Below are positions 22,248 through 34,388 of a DNA stretch of 64,000 nucleotides, one piece after another. The first letter of the stretch is position 1; each line of letters starts with the position of its first letter. The stretch comes from Galdieria partita (taxonomy: Eukaryota > Rhodophyta > Bangiophyceae > Galdieriales > Galdieriaceae). The stretch is from NCBI GenBank assembly GCA_025991245.1, contig BQMJ01000002.1, forward strand, positions 124,001-188,000, in the 5' to 3' direction. A model generated the notes under the pieces. The model made no database searches and was not told where the DNA came from. It saw only the letters and a list, made by a program, of their open reading frames with translations. Position numbers and translations under genes: made by a program.

Positions 22248-22699
22248 TTACAAAGTATTAAAGCCTGCAAGAATCACTGAATTTCCTACACCGGAAAGCA
22301 GACCAGATCCAAAACCGATTCCACAAACTGTCCCTATCCAACCATCAGATCTGACAACCTGCGAGAGTCTGTTTGCTAACCAATACCAGCTCCCGCTCCG
22401 AACGTTACCCCATGGAAGAGACTGTATCCCAGACCAATACCAAAAAAGGGACCACAACAACTTTTTGCATACAATTTGAAAGCATTCGACAATAAAAAAT
22501 AAACCTACCAACCAAAGCCAAAACTCCAACCTATTCCTCCAGAAATATTTACCTTTGGTGGAGTGGGTAATGAGTATATTGAGCTACGAACTTGATTGTC
22601 GTAGGCAATAGCTTGTACCGTGAAACCTTTCCAACGTTTACTGGCTTGATGGTGAAATGTGTTGCTGGCTATTTGATGTTCTTCGTTCGATAAGCTCAT
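22248..22699 (-). CDS. Small glycine-rich, probably membrane-associated protein (exon 2/3 join uncertain)
   Basis: The first exon (22699-22509) and a 48-nt intron (22461-22508) are well marked. The second exon starts at 22460 with GPFFGIGLGYSLFHG. A phase-correct path uses a 50-nt intron (22359-22408) and ends at 22248, giving about 117 residues with GWIGTVCGIGFGSGLLSG near the end. The path that reads on as GVTFGAGAGIG looks more coding-like, but it hits a stop unless another acceptor is used. Repeated GxGxG segments around aromatic residues resemble the small plant cadmium-induced AS8-like proteins. That is only a similarity of pattern, and no function is assigned. A 393-bp frame on the opposite strand looks like a shadow. 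Confidence 0.4.
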
Positions 22700-23050
22700 G
22701 GTCGAATATGAGGATAAAGTGTTCAGTTAACTACACTAGTTGGTCGTTTCCAAATTCCCAAAATATCCCATGAAACGGTGTCATAATGTTCCGTCACAGA
22801 ATATTTGTGGATTTGTTAACCGTATTTCTTGAAGTTGCTATGGAATTGTTTTGTTTTTCAATGCTCAAGAATTACAGACTAGCATTGTTACTATAATAAA
22901 TAAACCACTATGGAAACCACAAACATACATTGTCTCGCTTCTACATATTGGCAGTTGAAAGAGAATTTAGTCAAAGCGAGTTGTTAGCAATTGAAATTTT
23001 TTTCAATATGTCGAATGGCCCACAACAAGGGTTGACTGTGTATTCTTAAG
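22700..23050. other. Intergenic, about 350 bp, divergent promoters
   Basis: This lies between the leftward glycine-rich gene and the rightward DHHC gene. AATAAATAAA near 22896-22905 is AT-rich background. No other gene is seen. Confidence 0.45.
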
Positions 23051-24246
23051 ATGCCTTCGCTTCACTGGACGTTGCACTGTGTAAAGGAAACATTTTTAGA
23101 CTTTTGTCTATTTTTTGACAGTCATATTGATAGAACTTTAAGAAAGTCAGGTCCTCTGTATGTTTTTGTTTGTTCTAGTCTGACAGTTTCTGTTGCCGTA
23201 GCATATTTTTGGTTCCTTTTGCCAGCCTTGTTGCGAAGCCTTGTAAGGCCTTTGGTTGTGTTGCATATTCTTCTGTCTATATTGCTATTGTTTAATATTC
23301 TTTTCAACTACGTCATGTGCATGCTGACCCCTCCTGGGGAGCCTCCTACGCAGAAGTTGATTTCGGGAACAGAATATGCTGGTATTCACCTACGCTTTTG
23401 TAGAAAATGTGGCTGTATTAAACCACCTAGAGCTCATCACTGTAGTATCTGTCAAAAATGTGTCTTGAGAATGGACCATCATTGTCCTTGGATTAATGGT
23501 TGTGTTGGATTTCGCAATTACAGATACTTCCTCTTGTTCCTCTTTTATATGTTGCTCGGTGCTCTTTATGCAACTGCAACGGTTTCTTATATGCTTTTTA
23601 TTCCTGGATTTTTCACTTCCTCGTTGTCAAGAGAAGCAAAAGTTGCTGTATATATCTTCATTCTTTGCCTTTCTGTTGGTAAGTTCTCTTTTGACTTTTG
23701 TACTTGTTGCCTTTACGACAGTAGCCATCTCATTATTAATACTGCTTGGTTGGCATCTGTATTTGGTTGCAACATCGCAAACCACTATTGAATTCTATGA
23801 GAACAGAGAAAAGAGAAGGAGCTCTATTTTGGCTGGCAGAAAGTACATTCATGAGTATGATATTGGTTTTTATTATAACCTAAAAACTATCTTTGGGTCA
23901 TATCAGCATTTATGGCAGTTATTGTTGCCTTCATGTCGTCCTTTGCCTGTAGATGTAAGTGTCCTATTCTTGTTTTGTTCACATCATAAACGTTCGTTAG
24001 GGATGCGTTTGGCAAACAGTAGATTCACGTTTTGATATCTCAGTTGTTTAAACAGGACTGAAACAGGATATGAATTTTGAACGAAAGATGTCACAAAGGT
24101 GGATTTATTACGATAACGAATATAGTGAAAGCAACAGAATAACTGCCAATTGCAAGCTTGAATATGAAGGAAAGACGAAATCTTCATTGTTACAAGACTC
24201 TCTTAGCTTGTCGTCGAGCGCCGATAACTTCCAAGAACTCGAATAA
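23051..24246 (+). CDS. DHHC-type protein S-acyltransferase
   Basis: Exons 23051-23678, 23722-23954 and 24067-24246 (introns 43 and 112 nt) give 346 residues. The catalytic cysteine-rich domain has RFCRKCGCIKPPRAHHCS, CVLRMDHHCPWINGCVG (DHHC near residue 141) and the following NYRYF, flanked by two hydrophobic segments on each side. It attaches palmitate to cytosolic cysteines of membrane proteins. The TTxE-like motif is present as TSQTTIEFYENRE after the fourth membrane segment. The last exon is less secure. If the long second intron is retained, the protein ends at about 24035. If it is spliced, the tail overlaps the end of the opposite-strand dehydratase gene. Confidence 0.87.
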
Positions 24247-25197
24247 AGGGACTATCAATGTAATATAAATCTCAAGTTTCAAGAAACAGTTATAATATAT
24301 CATTATTAATACTTACGCTATTTCACTCAAATGTCGAAGCGCGTTCTTGGCGGACTCATCAGCGAGACTAGCGGCAAAGTCAAGATAAAAGAGATACTTC
24401 CATCTTCGGGCGGATTTCAAAGTCTCAGGTACCTTGTCATCACCTAGAGTATAAAGATGACGACTTTCCATTTTTGTCAAGTCAATGTCTCGCAAAGCAA
24501 ATACCGACAAGGCCTTGAACAGTGCCCCAGCAGTGTTTTTCAAAGAGAACGCGATGGAAGTCTTACTTTGACTGTCTGAAGGTGGCAAATACGCTTGCTT
24601 CGAAAGAACCAGAAAACGCGTGTAGTTTTCAGACTCATCTTCGATATCTTCTGCCAAAATACGGAGTGCATACAGCTCGGCAGCACGTTCACTAGCAACT
24701 GCTGCGGCATCTCTGAGATTCTTCTCCCTTAAGATCTTTGCACTGCCAGCGGTGTCATATGTTACTTCACGAATAAAATTATGCTCTTCTAAATATTTAT
24801 TACATTGCGCTAATGCCATTGGATGACTGAGAACACGCTTTACATCTCGAAGTTCGACACCTTCCAAGCCCAGCAAACAGTGGCGAATACGCAAATCAAT
24901 CTCACCAACAATGTGTAGTTTCTCATGTTGCAACAACAAGTCATAATTTTTATGAATGGTTCCCGCCAAAGAATTCTCGATTGGAATCACAGCTCTATCT
25001 GCGTAACCATTTTCTACCGCATCGAAAGCACTTTCAAAGGACGCACAAGGAAGTAAAGCGACGTTTCTTCCGAAAAAGTCCAGTGCTGCACTTTCAGAAT
25101 ATGCTCCAGGTTCTCCTTGATAAGAAACCTTCAGCATAGGGTTCCCAGACCAAGAAGGTGGAGAGCAGCCATCCGCATTCACGACCCACTCTTCCAT
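24203..25197 (-). CDS. Prephenate/arogenate dehydratase (phenylalanine biosynthesis)
   Basis: Two exons (25197-24317 and 24251-24203) with a 65-nt intron (GTAAGT donor) give 309 residues. The catalytic domain begins KVSYQGEPGAYSESAA, with VIPIENSLAGTI and the catalytic-threonine motif NYTRFLVL. The ACT regulatory domain holds GALFKALSVFALRDIDL and KMESRHL, the ESRP-type phenylalanine-sensing motif. The short last exon adds FIRVLGSYRR, which fits the usual family ending. Whether it acts on prephenate or arogenate cannot be read reliably from sequence. No transit peptide is visible and a stop precedes the ATG directly, so an upstream exon is possible if it is plastid-located. Confidence 0.93.
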
Positions 25198-25885
25198 TCA
25201 ATAGAATGTGATTCACGTTAAGGATATCGCACTTCACAGCAATTTTGAGTTGTACAATTCAAATATTTGCTGCCCTTTCAATGGACAATATTGTTTATAA
25301 ACTTTTAAGAAATTCTAAAGAGGTAGCATTAGGTGATATAAGCTAAAGAAGAATCAAAGTTTTGCTATAAATTGAGAATATAATAGAGCAGAGATGCATA
25401 CTATGAGGAACTTCAATATCGAAATACTTTGTTTCTTTTATTATTGGTAGCCTGAAAATGTATACTTCGTTTATTAAGAAGCAAACTTAATTCTACTTCA
25501 GTCGCTTATCACTTTTACATTTTCTGTTATCTTCAACGTCTTTGAAAGCTGATTCCCTGAGGAAGATGCTATAGCATGATTAAGAATGTGAAACTGGATA
25601 AGAAAATTCCAAAATGATTTCTTTTCAAGTCGCATCTTCTCAATGATACAACTGCAAATATTTTGGACGGCAGTGGATGGACATCAGGTTAATATTCCAA
25701 TACTACTTACTGTAAATAGCGGGGGACAGAAGGTCTATATTTAGCTATACGGATTGGACAAAACAAGAGAATCTTCACTTTTTGAAATTGGGAGGGTTTC
25801 ATGTTGAACAATGATATTTTTTGTCTATCCAGAGACTACGAGTTTTGTCCTTTTGACTAGTTGCTGCCATCGCTACAGTAATAAT
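25198..25885. other. Intergenic, about 690 bp, divergent promoters
   Basis: This lies between the dehydratase (leftward) and the RecD2-like helicase (rightward). The helicase frame is open from 25811, but the first ATG with a plausible targeting peptide is 25886. No other feature is recognised. Confidence 0.45.
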
Positions 25886-28800
25886 ATGTCCTCTGCAAGT
25901 CTAACGATTCTGTCTATTTACGCTTCTCGTCAACCTTTAATGTTGAAGAAATTTCTCTTCTCATCCTGGCTTCCTGTGACAGTTTCCAGTGCGTTTCATG
26001 GTGGTAAAGTGGCGGAGACCTTAATGACTGCAAGTAAACACAAAAGTTTTCACTCAAAGAGCAAGAGAGAATCAATCAACTTGAAAGGAAGCAATATTGA
26101 AGGAACCGTGCAACAGGTACTATTCGAATCAAAGGAGACCCAGTATTCAGTTCTTGAAGTGCTCGTACATCGAAGCTCCTGCAAAGAGCTTGAGGGAGAA
26201 ACACTTCAGGTTGTGGGACGGTTGGGTGCTCAAGCAAATCAGAACGTAATATCAGTCGAGGGAACTCTCACTATTTCGGAAAAGTACGGAAAGCAATTCC
26301 GAGTAAAAGAAAAAAGACTGCTAAAGAAAGATCTTGTCGACCAGCCAAAAGATACCGATCTGTATGGGCTCGAAAAGGACACCGAAACAATAAAGGTAGA
26401 CACATAGGCAGCTGTTATTTATGACTGAGTTGTGTGAGTAGATCAGGGTGGAAAGGATACTTTTTACTTCAGGAAACTCTTCACAATACGCTGTTATGCA
26501 GTGTGTCAAAACGGATTTTCTGCAGGAAGTATTTACTGTAGTGAGTTACTTTGGCCCACTGAACCCAGGTTCCTCTGTTGTCGTATGTGGAAAATGGGTC
26601 TATCATGACAAGTATGGTCTGCAGTTCCATGCACGAAGTTGTCTGGAAGATGAGAATTCGCTGTCTTTGAAGACATACGTGAGTGTTTGATTCCAAATCT
26701 TTTTTCCTTTGAATTTCTGTCAGTCCAAGAAAGACGATTGGTTGTTGGAGACCATTGAAAGCTACTTGTCTTCTCGTACTGTTCCGGGAATAGGTCCAGG
26801 TACTGCATTTTTTGCCTTGTTAGATTTTTCTAATTGTTGCGATAGTTTTAGCCAAAAGGCTTTGTAGTCATTTTGGAACACGCATAGAAGACGTTTTGGA
26901 ACAAGGAGACATAAAAATTTTGTTGCAGGTTCGAGGAAGTAAGGTTACAGTTGCTTTTGTACGTCTTCTTATATTTACTTATGCAATTCATTCAGTGAGG
27001 CAGAAAAGTGCACTTGCTTTGAGGGATCATTTTCAGGAGAAAGGTGTCTTAAGAAAAGCTACTTTAGGTCTCATGAAATTGGGATTTCCCTTATCTTTAG
27101 TCTCTCGCATCTTGTCAAGGTAATATTTTTTCGCTCTCATGTTGTGGCGTTTTGACAAATGAGTTTAGCTATGGAATCAAACGTTCACTGTTTCTGGTCG
27201 AAAATGACCCGTACATCTTTGTTGAGGATTTAAAAGGCGTTGGTTTTAAGAAGATTGATCGGATAGCTCGTTTGATGAGTCCCAAATTTGCTATTAGTCG
27301 TTATCGTGCAGCCATCAAACTTTCCTTGCGTGCAGCAGTCAAGGAAGGTCATTGCTTTCTTTATTTAGGTGAACATACGAGGAGTTTGAAGCAGTATGAA
27401 GCGGAGCTTTCTCTATCATACCAAGTAAAGAAGGTTGGATTTAGCTTGTTCTGGTTTTCTTTGCTAAACAACTTTAGCTTATTAACGATGGATTTGAAGA
27501 AGACGCACAGTTTGATCAGAGTTTGTTTCTCGAAGCTCTGGAAGCTCTGCAGTCAAGCAATGCTATCATTTTATGTTCTAGGAGCGATGAAACTTGCGTA
27601 TATTTGAAGCATATGTACGAATACGAATTTCAGTTAGGGGCACTGCTAAAAAGATATCGAGTTGGCTCCAATCGTTCTCTGCCTGATTCTCTTCTTTTGG
27701 AGCAAGAAGACATGTCCTTAGAACAACTGACAGCAGTGAAGGAAGCAGTCTTTTCAGATACGCGACTATGTATTATAACGGGGGGTCCAGGCTCTGGAAA
27801 GACGTATACAGCACGTCGTATTGTTGAGCTTTGGAAAGCCAAATACGGTTCTAATAATATTGCACTTACTGCACCCACTGGAAGAGCTGCAGCGAGACTT
27901 GCCGAAAGTACAGTTCTAACTGCTCAAACAATTCATCGTCTTCTAGAATATCAACCGAGAGGGGAATGTGGAGGAGTTTTCAAACGAAACAAGCGAAGAC
28001 CTTTAGATGCTGCTGCAGTCTTGGTCGATGAATTCAGTATGGTCGATGTCGAAATGGCTTTTTCTTTATTGAATGCATTGAGACCTGATACCAAACTAGT
28101 GTTGATTGGAGACATGTTTCAGTTGCCTAGTGTAGGGCCTGGTCAGATTCTAAAAGACATTTGTTTGTCTAATCAGTTTTGTGTTATCAACCTTACTAGT
28201 AACTTTCGTCAACAGATGCAACGAAGCTCACTTGTAGAAGCAGCATCACAAATACGAAAAGGTGTTGTTCCCAACTTGACAACATTTTGTGCTTCTGATA
28301 TCTGGAATATGTACCGATCAAATACATTGTCAACGTAAGTAGTTTTGTTTCGATATTTTGGTAACAGTTTCAAGCTTTCAGCAGTTTCTTCTCAGAATTG
28401 CAAACAGACTTGATTATGATTGAAGAAAAAGAGCCTTCAAGAGCAGTAGCATTGTTACATTCGTTATTGGATAGAGATGTATGGACTCAAAGTAACATCT
28501 CTCCCTATCATGATATACAAGTTATATCTCCTGGAAGCAAAGGCGCTGTTGGAACCATTCAGTTGAATCGTATTTTAAAAGGGCAACTGAATCCTTCTAC
28601 TCTTGGCCATGAAGAACACTGTTTTGTTGTCGGTAATAGTTCATTAACCTTGCAGTTGGGAGACAAAGTGTTTCAAAAAGTGAATGATTACAAACGAGAT
28701 GTATGTTGTTCCTACTGCTGTATGTCAGAATATCAAATTCTTTATCTTTCAGGTCTTTAATGGCGATATCGGTGTTGTTGAACGTTTTGAAAAGAAGCCA

Positions 28801-29212
28801 TTGATTACATCGGGAGTAGTTGTTCATGTCCGATTTATGGATCGCATTGTTTCCTATTCTTCAGAAGATGTCGTCTTCAATTTGTCGCATGCGTACGCGT
28901 TGACCATACATAAATCTCAGGTAATGCTGAGTAGATTTTAGGCGGCTCTTCATTTGAATTGTTCTCTGTAGGGTTCCGAATTTCCCGTTGTTTTCGTTCT
29001 TTTGTTTCCTATGCACTATACGCTATTTAGTAGAAGTTTGTTGTATACTGCCGTTACCAGGTAAGAAATTCGTTGGTTGTTTTATGTTCTAATTTACAGT
29101 GAATAGAGCGAAGAAGCTTTGTGTAGTTATCGGAACAAAGCGGGCACTAGCTATTTGTGTGAAGCAGTCAAAGGAGTCGCAGAGAAATAGCATGTTGCCC
29201 CGGTTGCTTTAA
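25886..29212 (+). CDS. RecD2/TraA-like SF1B DNA helicase, probably organellar
   Basis: Eleven exons: 25886-26361, 26447-26678, 26724-26799, 26846-26938, 26996-27119, 27169-27433, 27478-28334, 28382-28700, 28753-28920, 28972-29060, 29107-29212. They sum to 2805 nt, 934 residues, in one consistent frame. The N-terminus is Ser/aromatic/basic, like an organelle presequence. Two tandem RecD2-type N-terminal modules follow: IEGTVQQVLFES (about 70) and VERILFTSGNSSQYAVM (about 159), each ending in a KYG.QF motif. Next come helix-hairpin-helix turns (RTVPGIGPVLAKRL, DLKGVGFKKIDRI). The helicase has Walker A TGGPGSGKTYT (about 523), VDEFSMVD, LIGDMFQLPSVGPGQ, LTSNFRQ, the SH3-like insert, and ALTIHKSQGSEFPVV ending YTAVTRAKK. 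Bacterial RecD2 is a 5'-3' DNA helicase. Its role here is inferred as DNA repair or recombination. Confidence 0.9.
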
Positions 29213-29350
29213 AACATCATTTCTTCAAGTTAAGTTATCTTAAGGACATCGGGATAACTTTTGCTTTATCCTTATCGCACGTGGCTCATGTAACACCAAA
29301 TATGAGAATCGAAATTGCCCACACAATAGATTGACGAATTTGAGTGCTTC

Positions 29351-30163
29351 ATGGCAACGAAGACATATTTTGAACCAGCTCCTATTGGAAATCAGGTCTT
29401 CGCCTTTGAAAAGATAAACAATTTTGACAAGCAAATTGAAGAAGACTTGAATTCTCCGGGGAGCAGTACTGATCTTTGTCCTTTGTTTTTTTCAAAAAGT
29501 GGATGCAAAAAAGGTTCTTGGTGTCAGTATCGCCACGCAAGAAACGACCGTCTGATAGTTTGTAAACACTGGTTGAGGGGACTGTGCAAAAAAGCTGAAT
29601 ATTGTGAATATTTACATGAATATGATATGTCTAAAATGCCTGAGTGCTACTTCTTTTCAAAGTTTGGTGAGTGTAGTAACACAGAGTGTTTGTACAGACA
29701 CGTGGACCCCGAGTCGAGAAGAAACGAGTGTCCTTACTACGCCCGCGGTTTTTGTCGACATGGTGCCAAATGCAGATATCGTCATATTAAGAAAGTGGCT
29801 TGCCCGGCTTATCTTCGAGGTTTCTGCAAAGATGGTCCTAATTGCAAGTTTGGTCACGCCAAGTTTGAGATTCCCAGATTAGACGAGGAGGATACAGATC
29901 CTTACGGATTCGGAAGACCTAGGGGGAAGGGACCTGTTCCGTTCTTTAATCTCGACTCGCAAAAGTGGTCTACTGGTGGTAGCGTTAATGATCCTTATCA
30001 GTACCAGGGCAAAATTTCGCACGATCCAAGAAGAACGCACCAACCTGAGGAAGAAGACAACAAAAAGAATCGACCTTCAGGTCAGATTGTTTGCCATTTG
30101 TGCGGTACACCAGGACATATCAAACCTCGTTGTCCTCTTCGTAATATGCTGCAGAGGAAATAG
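29351..30163 (+). CDS. CPSF30: Cleavage and polyadenylation specificity factor 30 kDa subunit
   Basis: An intronless 270-residue frame with five CCCH zinc fingers in a row, starting CPLFFSKSGC, CKHWLRGLC, CYFFSKFGEC, CPYYARGFC and CPAYLRGFC. One C-terminal CCHC zinc knuckle follows (CHLCGTPGHIKPRC). This five-plus-knuckle layout is that of CPSF4/Yth1, which with WDR33 recognises the polyadenylation signal. The N-terminal segment FEPAPIGNQVFAFEKINNF is also family-like. It has a single knuckle as in yeast-like or shorter forms, and no YTH domain such as the long plant isoform carries. It converges with TRAPPC8, 50 bp away. Confidence 0.95.
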   Translation: MATKTYFEPAPIGNQVFAFEKINNFDKQIEEDLNSPGSSTDLCPLFFSKSGCKKGSWCQYRHARNDRLIVCKHWLRGLCKKAEYCEYLHEYDMSKMPECYFFSKFGECSNTECLYRHVDPESRRNECPYYARGFCRHGAKCRYRHIKKVACPAYLRGFCKDGPNCKFGHAKFEIPRLDEEDTDPYGFGRPRGKGPVPFFNLDSQKWSTGGSVNDPYQYQGKISHDPRRTHQPEEEDNKKNRPSGQIVCHLCGTPGHIKPRCPLRNMLQRK

Positions 30164-30213
30164 AAAGACAGAGGTTGCCCAAGTTATGGAACATACTTAC
30201 AAGTAACCAGTCT

Positions 30214-33200
30214 TCAAGTTTTATTTGCATGGGAATCTACTTGGTCCATGCTATTACTACTGACAACGTGTATCCTACTGTTTCCTTCAAATTGAAGACT
30301 TGTGTTATTACAAATTGCCGATATTTCTCCTGCATCATATACACCTTCGCAAGGAAAAATAGCGTCAAGCTGTATCGTTCGTTGCCCGCCAGGAGGAATA
30401 GACAATAAGTTAGCAGTAATATGACCTCGCCATCTTCTTCCACGACTTGCTTCAGCAATAGAAGCTGGCAAGGCTCGTACATGTATATCGATGGCATTGT
30501 CTCGAAACAGACTGCGAAAAACAGCAGAAACGGGAACAACAACGGGTTGCATGCATGCTTTAAAGTTATAAGTGACTTCAGATGGAAACTCCAAATAACA
30601 CTGAATCATTAAGTTTTCTCTATTATCATCGACCGCAGTTTGTTGCTTACTAGTTGTAATTGCCAGATTGTAGTCAGTTTGAGACGAACATCGTCTAAGC
30701 GACAAACTATTGTCTAATAAAATTCCTTTGGTGCCTTTCCTTGTTTTCCAATGGAGGCAAATGATAATATGATCGCTGGGTAACGCAAAATTATGACTAT
30801 ATTCTTCAGCAAAGAACCATTCCAACGGCTTCTGATAATTTTCGGGATAACTATCTTGCGACTCCAAATCAATAACACTATAGGTGCTATCTCGGACAGC
30901 AGTTTTTTTCACATAGAAGAAAACGGTTGCTGTTTCATTAGGTTTCAAGAGGACTTGTAAACCGTCATCCTTTGGAGACATCTTTTGCAATGCAAAGGCT
31001 CGATAATCTCCTTTAGAAAGAATGCCTACCTGAAGTACTTGAAAATGCTCGTCATTAGAGGGATCCGCATGTTCTATTTCTACACCTATCAAATAAGTAC
31101 CAGAGCGATGTCTAGAAACACGAAGAAAGCGAGGATAATGTAGTAAAGAAGGCAAAATATGAACATTCCAGGGACAGCGACATATTCTCCAACGATGAGT
31201 TGTTCTGTCTCTACCAACTTGAATGCAAAACACTAAGTGATAGACCTTCGGTATTCCTGCTTTAGGAACTGAAGCTAATTCCGCTGCTCTCAAATAGCAT
31301 TTGATTCTTGTACTTTGACCACAGTCCAAATGAACGGGCAAGTGTCCAGCATTGACTGAAGAGAGTCCCTCCTTGTTTGTCGAATCCGTATCAACATAGA
31401 GCCAACTAAAGGACTCTGCTTCATAAAAAATATTTTCTAAAGGTTTCCGCCCATAATTAACTAATTCAATTGCTCCTTCTACCGTTTGACCATGATACAA
31501 GGAAACTGGAACATCGACGAACCTACAAATCAGACTTGGTGATGATGGAAACACGATCAACTCCAGAGCATGGTTCTTCTCATATATTGGTGTGGTAGAG
31601 GTTCTCTGTTCTTTTGTTTCATTCATTCTTGGACCTCTCAGGTGAAACATATGTCTACATCTACAAAATGCTTGCGAGTCTAACGCTAAATTTGCTTCAG
31701 AAGCTGGCATGTTATTAAGAGCCTTTTCTACAATAGAATCGTACAAGATTCGAAAACTCCAACAGATACCTTGAATACTCAAAAACCCTTCACATAGAGG
31801 TTTCAGTTCCACTCTTATCTGTTGAACTGAGCCCGGCAAAATTTCAAGAGCCGAGTCGGAGAGTTCGAGGAAACGGTGCTCTGACTCTTGATGTCTTGTA
31901 TGAAGTTGCATCATACTGTCACCCTTCTTAGTAAACTGAAAAATAATATCCAAGTCAAATAACAACAAAGGAACTTGGAGAGGATTGTCAACTTCTATAA
32001 TGAGATAAAAAGTTTCTTCAGCTATGCAAGGCACTGGTTGTCTCCAAGACTCCTTTTGCGGCAAGGGAGTCATAGTCAAACGTTTCACTTTTTGTCTTAT
32101 TCTCCTGGGAGATGAAGGTAGCGAACTTGATTTAGTTGAGTCTTTACTTGATTTATCCCATCGCTCTGCCAATTCCACTAAGGAACATTCGAGACTGCTC
32201 CATTTGGAATACTCTTCGTCGGATATATACGAAGGATAGTCAAAAGTCTCAATGAAGGTTCTCTTATCAAGTACCACCGGAAAATCTACCAAAAATTCCT
32301 CCTTATTCGTCGTTTCAGCATGTTTCAACTGACGCGAAACATTGAACAAGTCTACCAAATGCGACACCTGCTTATCGAACCTTTCCTTCACAAAAAGTTG
32401 CAATTGTGAAAGGTACTTGGCGGCATCCATGAACTGACCAAGTTGAAAATAGATATGACCAATTATTGTACATAAGTGGCTTTCTATCCTCGTCCAGCCA
32501 AGAGCTAACATTGAAAACCATCAACGTTCCCATTCAACTTACCAACGCAACAACTATTCACGTACCTTGATAACTGTAGTAGGCATCCAAATAAACTCGC
32601 AGTGCATGTCGATACATATTTGCTTGTCTGAAACGAAAACCTGCTCGGACCAATTGAAAAGCATGACGTCGCCACCTACCGCAAACCAAATAACACAAAG
32701 CAGCTCTCTCATACAACACTGCTGCACGAACATGGACACTCTTAAATTGCGAGGGTAGACATATCATGGTACAAGTCTTTAATAGTAGAGTGCCTAGGTC
32801 CTCCTTTAGTTCCATTGTCAAAAAATAGTCTGAAGCATATAAACAAGTTCTCGTTGCTTCGTTTGGAACCTTTGCAAGCAAAAAATTTTCAATTGCAGTA
32901 TTAAAATGTCGCATAATCTCCTTCGGCGAACCATTCAACATGATAAGACATAAAGCAATCATTTCCTCTGACTTTGCAAAATAAGGGAAAGCTTGGTCGG
33001 CTTTAAAATCATGTGATGCTAGACGATAGTATTCAATGGCTTCCTCGTACTCTCCCAGCATAAATAGAATATCTGCTAATTGTCGAACTCTACTTTCAGC
33101 AGAAAAGGCCAAATACGTAAAAGATGAATGAAGACCACCACCGACGACTCCTTCCCTCGGTCCACGATCAGTACGAAACAAAGCTTTTATTTGATTGCGT

Positions 33201-34388
33201 ACACCTCGACGAAGGCGTTCAACTAGACGATACAGAGTTAAGAGACGCTGCTCAATAGAAGCTACAATGAAGCTTCGTATCAAGTCTCCAACCAGAGACG
33301 AAATGTGAGGATCTAGACCCAGCGTTGTGATACTATGAAATTCTTTAGTACTATAGCTTCCCGTTCTTGCGATACTAGAGCCGTTATCAACATCATCCAA
33401 AATCGACTGCTTTGACTGACAGTTATGTGCTTGATCGTTATCACTTGAATGCAGTTGGATATCCATGTCTGGAATTGACAAGACCTTACCAACGCTTGGA
33501 CCATAAATCTTTCGGAGTTGTGTTAAAGCCTTTCCTGTGGCTGAAGAGTCTACTGAACCACGTTCCAGCAGTAGAAAACACTGGGGAGCATCCAACTCCA
33601 ATATCTCTTTCTCATATACCGAAGATATAGTGGATGCCTTCGGAAGTATTTTCTCGATATTTGTCCCTAGCTCTTCACCTGAAAAGACAATATGAGTACT
33701 TTTACAAGCCAGAGACTTCCTTACCTTCCCCAACCCAACCCACAACAACTACCGCTACAGGCTGTCCAAAGGAATGGTATTCTGAAGTGACTAAAAGTGA
33801 TTCCAAATAATCCCTATACAAAGTGTACCAAACAGGTTCATTGCAGCAGAAAGATCGACCGTTCTGCTTGTAGTATCCGTATGTCTTTCTATAACTTTCC
33901 TCTTGCTCCCCTATATGATCAAGTCTCTCTTCTTCTAACGCGTTAATCAACGTGCCATCAAATTCGTCCCCTTCTTGCTTACAGAGTTCCTCTATAGAGA
34001 CGAAGCGTACCTTGAAGTCTTCAAATGCCTTTTCAGTTTGTTTCTTGAAATGTGAAATATTTACTGGAGTGCATTGAACTTTTGCAAGTTGTGACAAAAG
34101 TGCAGCACAGTTCCAACCTGAAATCTTGCAGCTCTGCAGGACTTGTTTTGCAATATGGTTTGCTGCTTGAGTCGCACAAACCAACACAATGGGCTTGTGT
34201 CGACTCTGTATTTCATCCTTAAGAAGATCAAAAGAAGTTACTGAAAACTTTCTTGAAACATCCCTCTTCTCTTCAACCGTTTTGTTGTTCATTACTGACG
34301 ACGTTACTTTGTCAAGTGATGCTTCCAGTCCGTGGTTGGAGTCCGATAAGAATATGAATAAATTATCGTCTGATTTGTGAACTTTCAC
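30214..34388 (-). CDS. TRAPPC8: TRAPP complex subunit 8 (Trs85)-like; 5' end unresolved
   Basis: Three exons (33725-34388, 32566-33678, 30214-32504) with introns of 46 and 61 nt sum to 4068 nt, about 1355 residues, near the family size. Diagnostic parts are YEKEILELD and PHISSLVGDLIRSFIVASIEQRL. The segment RLRRGVRNQIKALF takes the place of the usual RRGFRNQLK. ESRVRQLADILFMLGEYEEAIEYYR then leads into helical repeats. The C-terminal half is beta-rich, as expected for TRAPP immunoglobulin-like domains. TRAPPC8 works in TRAPPIII, a Rab1-type exchange factor in ER-Golgi traffic and autophagy. The frame at 34388 opens with GTG, not ATG, and an AG precedes the open frame at about 34413-34414, so at least one upstream exon is likely missing. 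Confidence 0.82.

Noticed and set aside
22087-22479. 130-codon plus-strand ORF downstream of the GT31 gene
   Set aside because: It lies opposite the glycine-rich gene; its proline-rich part is the mirror of glycine codons, so it is most likely a shadow.
26396-26446. Shorter first intron of the RecD2-like gene starting at the GTAGAC donor
   Set aside because: It breaks frame with the next exon; the GTATGG donor at 26362 gives a continuous 934-residue frame.
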